Assembly (NCBI GenBank): GCA_012511645.1 | Contig: JAAZFP010000212.1 | Location: forward strand, 1-16,157 | DNA: 16,157 bases | Reading direction: 5' to 3' | Origin: Microbacteriaceae bacterium | Lineage (GTDB): Bacteria; Actinomycetota; Actinomycetes; Actinomycetales; Microbacteriaceae | Shown here: in pieces, positions 7,480-12,776 of the stretch | Layout: the number at the start of each line of letters is the position of its first letter | How positions within the stretch are numbered: the first letter of the stretch is position 1 | Program-made: the position numbers and the translations under genes | The notes under the pieces: model-generated | Told to the model about the DNA's origin: nothing | Seen by the model: the letters and a program-made list of their open reading frames with translations, nothing else | Database searches by the model: none

Positions 7480-7946
7480 CAATATCGCACCTCGTCGTGG
7501 GCATGCTCATCGGCACCGATGTGTTTCTGGTCTTGACGATCCCGGCGCAACCAGATCATCCCGAGCACCGGTAACACCAGCGGCACAAAGAGGTAGCCGC
7601 TGCCAAAGTATGACCACACGGAATCGTGCGCGAACAGTGCGGGCAGAATCAGGCTGAGTGCGCCGATCACGATGACACCGACGAATTCAAAAAGAAGCGC
7701 CACCCACGCGACCACGCGCCACACCCCGGTGCGCTTCAGCAGGGCAACCGTGGCAACGATATACACGAGACCGCTCACGAGCGAGAGGCTGTAGGCCAGA
7801 GGCGCCTCATCGAACTTCGCAATGATCTGGTAGACCGCACGCAGCGTCGCGGCGAGCGCAAGAATCAAATACACCGTGATGAGCACACGCCCAAGCCCAC
7901 TCGTGCGAGGCACGCTTGTTGCACGGGAAGACTCTGAATTCGGCAC
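7479..7946 (-). CDS. Conserved-type four-helix membrane protein between truB and ribF
   Basis: A 155-residue integral membrane protein of unknown function. After a polar N-terminus of about 18 residues there are hydrophobic segments near 20-40, 50-68, 75-100 and 115-135. The C-terminal tail is charged and His/Asp-rich (DQKHIGADEHAHDEVRY). No enzyme motif is visible. The open frame extends upstream to 8150, but that part lies inside the preceding gene in another frame and reads like a non-coding shadow. GTG at 7946 is chosen because it follows the stop of the upstream gene by 53 nt and has TAAGCT 7 nt before it. It overlaps ribF by one base. Confidence 0.8.
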   Translation of the reverse strand: MPNSESSRATSVPRTSGLGRVLITVYLILALAATLRAVYQIIAKFDEAPLAYSLSLVSGLVYIVATVALLKRTGVWRVVAWVALLFEFVGVIVIGALSLILPALFAHDSVWSYFGSGYLFVPLVLPVLGMIWLRRDRQDQKHIGADEHAHDEVRY

Positions 7947-7959
7947 GCGCTCAAGCTTA
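7947..7959 (-). promoter_or_regulatory. Candidate leaderless promoter inside the truB-ribF cluster
   Basis: TAAGCT on the minus strand (7959-7954) ends 7 nt before the GTG at 7946. It would let the 155-residue membrane protein gene and ribF be transcribed independently of truB. No -35 box is evident. Confidence 0.4.
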
Positions 7960-7999
7960 CCGCTGTTTGGCGTGGCATCGGGCTGCGCTGCGCGGTCGG

Positions 8000-8356
8000 C
8001 TAACCCCAGATCACCATCATGCGGTAGACCATCACTGCGACGGCAAGGTTCACCACGACCAAGACGAGGATCGCGGTGCGCTTGCGGTCGATCAACGCCC
8101 AAAACGCAGCGCCGAAGGGCAGCACCAGCGCGGTGATCAGATACATCCAAAATTCAAGCGGATCGCCGACCGCCTCGTTGCCGGCGAAGGGGGCAACGAT
8201 CGAAATGACCACCTGGGCAAGGAGCAGGAGACCGACGAGCACCGTCGCCCCCAGCGTGTAGTCATTGGGGGTGCGCTTTCGAGCGAACGACACCAGGCAC
8301 ACGAGTGCCGCGAGCACCGACACCGCGATCACGGTGACACCGAACCAGGCAATCAT
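8000..8356 (-). CDS. Small four-helix membrane protein coupled to truB
   Basis: A 118-residue hydrophobic protein of unknown function. It has transmembrane segments near residues 2-23, 35-55, 68-88 and 92-113, with a short basic loop RKRTPND after the first and DRKRT before the last. No catalytic residues are recognisable. Its ATG overlaps the truB stop as ATGA (8353-8356), so it is probably translated by ribosomes finishing truB. With the next gene it makes a pair of small membrane proteins in a cluster otherwise devoted to RNA modification and flavin synthesis; a link to flavin uptake or membrane insertion would be speculation. Confidence 0.8.
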   Translation of the reverse strand: MIAWFGVTVIAVSVLAALVCLVSFARKRTPNDYTLGATVLVGLLLLAQVVISIVAPFAGNEAVGDPLEFWMYLITALVLPFGAAFWALIDRKRTAILVLVVVNLAVAVMVYRMMVIWG

Positions 8357-9369
8357 GAGTCGCCGTCACGCTCCTGGTCACTGCCCACCTGCGAACCACC
8401 CTCATGAGCGGTCGGGAAATTGGTGACCACGCGCAGTCGTCCGTTTCGCACCTCGACCAGCCCAATAAGCTCACCACCGGGCGCGATCGCCGCGACGAGA
8501 GGCGCATCCACTTGGCCGTCGCTCAGCCGCTGGTCATCTCGCAGTGATGGCCGCTTGCCATGCCCCACGTCAATTGCCTGCGCATCATCCAGCTGCAGCA
8601 CAGGGAACAGCTGCGAAGCGACCACTGCGGGCTGCAGCAACTGTGCCGGCGTCACCTCGGCGCCCTTCAGTTGCTCGGTCGACACGGCGTCGGCCACGTC
8701 GAAGGGGCCAACCTTCGTGCGCCTCAGCGCAGTCAGGTGGCCTCCAACCCCAAGCGCCTCACCAAGATCTCGCGCAAGCGCCCGCACATAGGTGCCTGAC
8801 GAGCAGACCACCGTCGCATCAACATCGATGACATCGACCGGCACGTTGCCACCCGAAAGCCCGGCAAGCGACGCCAGGCGCAGCGGCTCAATCTCAAAAC
8901 TGTGCACGGTGACCGGGCGCTTCTTCAACTCAACCTGCTCGCCAGCGCGCACACGGTCGTAGGCGCGGCGACCATCAACCTTGATCGCGCTCACCGCGCT
9001 CGGTGACTGCTCGATCGGACCAGTCAGAGCTGCGACCGCGGCAGCAAGCTGGTCAGGACGAGCGGCGAGCGCCTCAATCTTTGCAGGATCAGCGACGAAG
9101 AGCACCGTGCCCTCACGGTCATCAGAGACCGTCGACACCCCAAGCCTGATCGTCGCCGTGTAGGTCTTGTCGAGCCCCACCAAATGCGTCAGCAGGCGGG
9201 TCGATGGCCCCACGCCGAGCACCAGCAGCCCCGTCGCCATGGGGTCAAGGGTGCCCGCATGACCGACCTTTCGCGTGCCCAGCGAGCGTCTCGCCTTGGC
9301 AACCGCGTCGTGACTGGTCCAATCCTCAGCTTTATCGACCAGCAGCAGGCCGTTTGGTACATGTGTCAT
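8353..9369 (-). CDS. truB: tRNA pseudouridine(55) synthase
   Basis: Converts uridine 55 in the T-loop of tRNAs to pseudouridine. The protein has 338 residues from the ATG at 9369, beginning MTHVPNGLLLVDK. The N-terminus has the family pattern VDK...TSHDAV, followed by VGHAGTLDPMATGLL with the catalytic Asp42. The central SGTYVRALARDLG stretch is also typical. After about residue 260 comes a domain like the actinobacterial TruB C-terminal (PUA-like) region, with GELIGLVEVRNGRLRVVTNF. A longer frame reaching 9453 is possible but runs through the divergent mutY promoter and is unlikely. No clear Shine-Dalgarno is seen; TAGGCT lies 7 nt before the ATG. It heads the truB to ribF cluster and is divergent from mutY, with 50 bp between starts. 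Confidence 0.94.
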   Translation of the reverse strand: MTHVPNGLLLVDKAEDWTSHDAVAKARRSLGTRKVGHAGTLDPMATGLLVLGVGPSTRLLTHLVGLDKTYTATIRLGVSTVSDDREGTVLFVADPAKIEALAARPDQLAAAVAALTGPIEQSPSAVSAIKVDGRRAYDRVRAGEQVELKKRPVTVHSFEIEPLRLASLAGLSGGNVPVDVIDVDATVVCSSGTYVRALARDLGEALGVGGHLTALRRTKVGPFDVADAVSTEQLKGAEVTPAQLLQPAVVASQLFPVLQLDDAQAIDVGHGKRPSLRDDQRLSDGQVDAPLVAAIAPGGELIGLVEVRNGRLRVVTNFPTAHEGGSQVGSDQERDGDS

Positions 9370-9382
9370 CACCACCAGCCTA
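9370..9382 (-). promoter_or_regulatory. Candidate leaderless promoter of truB
   Basis: TAGGCT on the minus strand (9382-9377) ends 7 nt before the truB ATG. It sits in the 50-bp gap shared with mutY, so the two -10 boxes are back to back about 25 bp apart. Confidence 0.5.
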
Positions 9383-9407
9383 CCGGCGGGTTCGGCGCAC
9401 ACCCCGG

Positions 9408-9419
9408 TACACTGGGCGC
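9408..9419 (+). promoter_or_regulatory. Candidate leaderless promoter of the mutY-like gene
   Basis: TACACT at 9408-9413 ends 6 nt before the GTG at 9420. This supports GTG as the true start in preference to the longer frame that begins inside truB. Confidence 0.5.
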
Positions 9420-10385
9420 GTGGTTCACGCAGACCCGCCGAAACCCGCGGCAAGGCCCGAGCATCCCCCGATTCGAGGTGCGGATCCAGGCACCACCCGT
9501 GCTGCAGCGATCTCGCAGGCGGTGTGCGAATGGTTCGGTCGCGAAGCCCGCGATCTGCCGTGGCGCAGCGAACACGCGCAGCCCGACGAAGCCTGGGCGG
9601 TGCTGGTGTCTGAGTTCATGCTGCAGCAAACGCAGGCCGCTCGAGTGGCGCCCTATTTTGAGACGTGGATGAGCCGGTGGCCAACGCCGAAAGCGCTCGC
9701 AGCCGCTCCCGCGGGCGATGCGGTGCGGGCCTGGGGGCGCCTCGGCTATCCACGGCGAGCGCTATGGCTGCACCGCGCCGCCGAGCAGATCACGCAGGTG
9801 CACCACGGTGACGTGCCCCGCGATCTCGAGTCATTGCTCGCACTCACCGGCGTTGGCGACTACACCGCGCGAGCGGTCGCATCGTTTGCCTTCGGTGAGC
9901 GTCACCCAGTGGTCGATACGAACACGCGCCGCGTGCTCGCCCGCGCGATCCACGGTCGAGCTGCCGCGGGACATCCTCGACCGAGTGACCTCGACGATAT
10001 GACCGAACTGCTGCCCGAAGACCCGACCAAAGCGCGCTCGTTCAATGCCGGCGCGATGGAACTCGGGGCCGTCGTCTGCACCGCACGCGCGCCTCGGTGC
10101 GACGAGTGCCCGATTGCAACGTGGTGTGAGTGGCGCGGCGCTGGATACCCCGATAACGCGCCGGTCATTCGACGCCAAGCCAAGTTCGAGGGCAGCGACC
10201 GACAAATGCGCGGCATGCTCATGGCAGAGCTGCGCCAGGCAACCGCCTCAATCACCCGAGAGGTACTGCTCGACACCATCGCGCCCACCGAATCGAACCG
10301 CTCAGTGCAGGCAAACCGAGCACTCGACACCCTCATCGCCGATGGGCTCGTCGTCGCAGCCCCCGGTGGCCTCTCACTGCCGTAA
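9420..10385 (+). CDS. mutY: A/G-specific adenine DNA glycosylase, MutY type, without a MutT-like domain
   Basis: Removes adenine mispaired with 8-oxoguanine during base excision repair. The protein has 321 residues from GTG 9420. It contains PWR at 47-49, SEFMLQQTQ with catalytic Glu65 in the expected place, and the helix-hairpin-helix LTGVGDYTARAVASFAFG at 142-159. Catalytic Asp166 lies in VVDTNTRRVLAR. An iron-sulphur loop has four cysteines at 220, 227, 230 and 236 in the exact C-x6-C-x2-C-x5-C spacing. The last ~80 residues look like a short winged-helix segment and lack the Nudix-type 8-oxoG recognition domain, as in other actinobacterial MutY proteins. The frame stays open upstream to 9204, but that part is antisense to truB. 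The next gene begins 9 nt after its stop. Confidence 0.92.
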   Translation: MVHADPPKPAARPEHPPIRGADPGTTRAAAISQAVCEWFGREARDLPWRSEHAQPDEAWAVLVSEFMLQQTQAARVAPYFETWMSRWPTPKALAAAPAGDAVRAWGRLGYPRRALWLHRAAEQITQVHHGDVPRDLESLLALTGVGDYTARAVASFAFGERHPVVDTNTRRVLARAIHGRAAAGHPRPSDLDDMTELLPEDPTKARSFNAGAMELGAVVCTARAPRCDECPIATWCEWRGAGYPDNAPVIRRQAKFEGSDRQMRGMLMAELRQATASITREVLLDTIAPTESNRSVQANRALDTLIADGLVVAAPGGLSLP

Positions 10386-10394
10386 ACTGCGAGC
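10383..10394 (+). promoter_or_regulatory. Candidate leaderless promoter of the amidohydrolase gene
   Basis: TAAACT at 10383-10388 includes the TAA stop of mutY and ends 6 nt before the ATG at 10395, the same spacing seen at mutY, rbfA and the aldehyde dehydrogenase. The amidohydrolase may therefore have its own transcript besides read-through from mutY. Confidence 0.45.
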
Positions 10395-12050
10395 ATGACT
10401 GTTGCACCCGCAGACCTGCTCGTTGTGAACGCCCGCATCTGGTCACCCGGAGGCACACTCGCCGAGACTGCGCTCGCCGCGGCTGACGGCGTCATCACCG
10501 CGCTCGGTGGCGACGAGTTGCGCGACCAGGTCACAGCATCGACGATCATTGATGCACGCGGTGGGCTCGTGACCCCCGGATTTATTGACGCGCATGTGCA
10601 CGCCATCTTTGGTGGCGTCGAAAAGAATCGCTGTGACCTGTCGTTGTGCGAGTCGCTCGAAGAGGCCGAAGCCACCATTCAGCGCTATGCAAGCGAACAC
10701 CCTGAAGCTCCCTGGATCCTCGGCGGAGGCTGGCGCATGCCCTGGTTCCCGGGAGGCACCCCACACCGCCTCGATCTTGACCGGCTCGTACCCGACCGCC
10801 CCGCATTCCTCGTCAATGCCGACCATCATGGTGCCTGGGCGAACACTCGCGCGCTCGAACTCGCCGGGATCACCGCGGACACAGCCGACCCTGCTGATGG
10901 TCGCATCGAACGGGACGATGACGGCACCCCGAGCGGCACCCTGCACGAGGGCGCCGCCGAACTCCTCGGTGACGTCATGCCCGAGACGACCATCGCAGAA
11001 CTCCGACAGGGTCTCCTGGATGGCGAACAGTACTTATTTGCGCACGGCATCGTCGGATGGCAAGACGCGATCCTCGGCGAGTACGGCGGTTACCCCGATA
11101 TTACGAGTGTGTACGCGCAGCTCGCCGACGAGGGCGCCCTGAAGGCCCATGTATCTGGCGCGTTGTGGGTGTCGCGCGGTTTTGACGGGCTCAAGATTCC
11201 CGAGTTTGTTGCAGACCTGCTTCGCCGTCGCGATGAGTTTGCACGCGACGGACTCACACTCGATACCGCCAAAATCATGGTCGATGGGGTGGCAGAGAAC
11301 GCGACCGCAGCACTGCATGACGACTACCTGCCCGAATCGGCCGAGTGCGCCTGCTCGCGCGGCACGGGCCTCGCCTACTTTTCGCGCGATGAACTCATCC
11401 AACTGGTGCCGTTGCTGAATGAAGCCGGAATCAATGTGCACTTTCACGCAATTGGCGATCGTGCGGTGAGCTATGCGCTCGACGCGGTCGCCGCGGTACC
11501 AGCCGAGGTGCGTACGGCACGACGCAACCATCTCGCGCACCTGCAGATCGTGCGGCCAGCCGAGCTGCCGCGCGTCGCAGAGCTCGGTCTCACCGCAAAC
11601 ATGCAGATGGTGTGGGCGTGCCTCGACGACCAAATGGTCAGCCTCACGTTCGACCTCATTGGTGAAGACCGGGTGGCCTGGCAGTACCCCTTCGGTTCAC
11701 TGCAGCGCCACGGTACGACTCTTGCCTGCGGCTCGGACTGGCCGGTGTCGACGCCTGACCCCTGGCAGGCCATTCATGTCGGGGTCACCCGTCAAGAACC
11801 GGGCGGTTCGAGAGGGCCGCTCCTCCCCCACGAAGCGCTCACCCTCGAACAGGCGCTGACGGCCTACACACACGGGTCGCACGACCTGCTCGGCCTGCCC
11901 GGCGGAACCATCGCCGTGGGTGCGGTGTGCGACCTTGCTATCGCAGACCGCGATCCATTTGCAAGACCGATCACCGAAATCGCCGACACGAAGAACGTTG
12001 CCACCGTGGTGCGGGGCGAGGTGGTGTTCCGCGCAGGCGGGGGCAGCTAG
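10395..12050 (+). CDS. YtcJ-like amidohydrolase (Amidohydro_3 family)
   Basis: A metal-dependent hydrolase of 551 residues; the substrate cannot be predicted. The small beta-sandwich domain uses both ends, about 1-60 and 505-551. The TIM-barrel core starts with the metal motif GFIDAHVHA (His67, His69). Lys293 in TAKIMVDG sits where the carboxylated lysine or metal-bridging residue is expected. HFHAIGD at 349-355, NHLAHLQ at 378-384 and CGSDWPVSTPDPW at 445-457 (Asp448) follow in canonical order. There is no signal peptide, so the enzyme is cytoplasmic. The ATG is 9 nt after the mutY stop, with TAAACT before it. The stop overlaps that of rbfA on the other strand (CTAG at 12047-12050). Family members are often annotated as exoenzyme-regulatory or N-substituted formamide deformylase-like; neither is claimed here. 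Confidence 0.9.
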   Translation: MTVAPADLLVVNARIWSPGGTLAETALAAADGVITALGGDELRDQVTASTIIDARGGLVTPGFIDAHVHAIFGGVEKNRCDLSLCESLEEAEATIQRYASEHPEAPWILGGGWRMPWFPGGTPHRLDLDRLVPDRPAFLVNADHHGAWANTRALELAGITADTADPADGRIERDDDGTPSGTLHEGAAELLGDVMPETTIAELRQGLLDGEQYLFAHGIVGWQDAILGEYGGYPDITSVYAQLADEGALKAHVSGALWVSRGFDGLKIPEFVADLLRRRDEFARDGLTLDTAKIMVDGVAENATAALHDDYLPESAECACSRGTGLAYFSRDELIQLVPLLNEAGINVHFHAIGDRAVSYALDAVAAVPAEVRTARRNHLAHLQIVRPAELPRVAELGLTANMQMVWACLDDQMVSLTFDLIGEDRVAWQYPFGSLQRHGTTLACGSDWPVSTPDPWQAIHVGVTRQEPGGSRGPLLPHEALTLEQALTAYTHGSHDLLGLPGGTIAVGAVCDLAIADRDPFARPITEIADTKNVATVVRGEVVFRAGGGS

Positions 12051-12628
12051 TCCCGCAGCTCGTCTTCTTCGAGTTCATCGTCGTCGAGGCCGTCTTCGTC
12101 TTCCTCGCCGAAATCATCGAGATCGAGGCCGAGCTCGACCAGATCGCGATCCTCGATTTCATCAAGCTCATCGAGCTCGTCATCGACGTCGTCGCTGGCA
12201 TCGTCATCAGCCTCTTTAGGCTTCACATACGGGTCAGCATCGCCCGCATAGCTGGCCTGAGCTGCGAGCGCACGCGCCTCTTCGTCTCGACGCTTCGCCT
12301 CATCAAGCAACTCATTGAGCTGCTGCGCACTGTCGGGCAACTCGTCGTGAATGAACTCGAGGGTGGGCGTCAGCCGCGTGCCAAGTTGTTTGCCGACTTC
12401 GCTGCGCATCATGCCAGTTGCGGCCTTGAGCGCCGCCGCGGTGTCCGTCTGCTCTTCTTCGGTGCCATAGACGGTGTAGAACACGCTGGCGTGCTGGAGG
12501 TCACCGGTGACACGCACATCAGTGATGGTGACAAACCCCATGCGGGGGTCTCTGAGGCCTTTTTCTAGCCTGCGCGCGATGATTTGCTGAATACGCTCTG
12601 CCACTTTGGCGGCCCGTGGGTTCGACAT
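12047..12628 (-). CDS. rbfA: 30S ribosome-binding factor A with a long acidic tail
   Basis: Assists late maturation of the 30S subunit and 16S rRNA 5' end processing. The protein has 193 residues from the ATG at 12628. The KH-type core spans about 1-115, with RAAKVAERIQQIIARRL, DPRMGFVTITDVRVTGDLQHA and FIHDELPDSAQQLNELLD. After residue ~125 comes an extension of about 65 residues made largely of Asp and Glu (for example DDDASDDVDDELDELDEIED), absent from the E. coli protein of about 133 residues. The frame extends 15 codons upstream, but the MSNPRAAKVAERI start matches the family. There is no Shine-Dalgarno; TACGCT lies 6 nt before the ATG. A strong hairpin separates it from infB. Confidence 0.95.
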   Translation of the reverse strand: MSNPRAAKVAERIQQIIARRLEKGLRDPRMGFVTITDVRVTGDLQHASVFYTVYGTEEEQTDTAAALKAATGMMRSEVGKQLGTRLTPTLEFIHDELPDSAQQLNELLDEAKRRDEEARALAAQASYAGDADPYVKPKEADDDASDDVDDELDELDEIEDRDLVELGLDLDDFGEEDEDGLDDDELEEDELRD

Positions 12629-12640
12629 GCCATAAGCGTA
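12629..12640 (-). promoter_or_regulatory. Candidate leaderless promoter of rbfA
   Basis: TACGCT on the minus strand (12640-12635) ends 6 nt before the rbfA ATG. It is the same hexamer and spacing as at the aldehyde dehydrogenase gene. It fits with the terminator-like hairpin after infB, which would otherwise leave rbfA poorly expressed. Confidence 0.5.
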
Positions 12641-12697
12641 TCGCGCCACAGGTCGCGCGAATGGCCCGCTCACCCAGGATCACCGGGCGCAACCGCA

Positions 12698-12737
12698 CAG
12701 CGGCCTGGCACCGGATTGCTCCGGGGCCAGGCCGCTG
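12698..12737 (-). terminator. Strong GC hairpin between infB and rbfA
   Basis: A perfect 12-bp stem (CAGCGGCCTGGC with its complement), one mismatch, then a further 5-bp stem CCGGA/TCCGG around a 4-nt loop. It starts about 40 nt after the infB stop. There is no U-run, but this is the most stable simple stem between genes in the window and fits an actinobacterial terminator or 3'-end stabiliser. Confidence 0.65.
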
Positions 12738-12776
12738 ATGACGTGAGGGCTGCGTGCGGCAGCACCTGCGCGGGAA

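Noticed and set aside
7947..8150. N-terminal extension of the 155-residue membrane protein up to 8150
   Set aside because: It lies almost wholly inside the preceding gene in another frame and reads as Arg/Asp/Gly-rich noise; GTG 7946 fits better.
9204..9419. 72-residue N-terminal extension of MutY
   Set aside because: Antisense to truB, Pro/Arg-rich with no family similarity, and upstream of a good -10 box; GTG 9420 is preferred.
11927..12568. 213-residue plus-strand frame opposite rbfA, hydrophobic in part
   Set aside because: The Ile/Val/Leu-rich look comes from reading the Asp/Glu codons of the RbfA tail backwards; rbfA on the other strand is certain.
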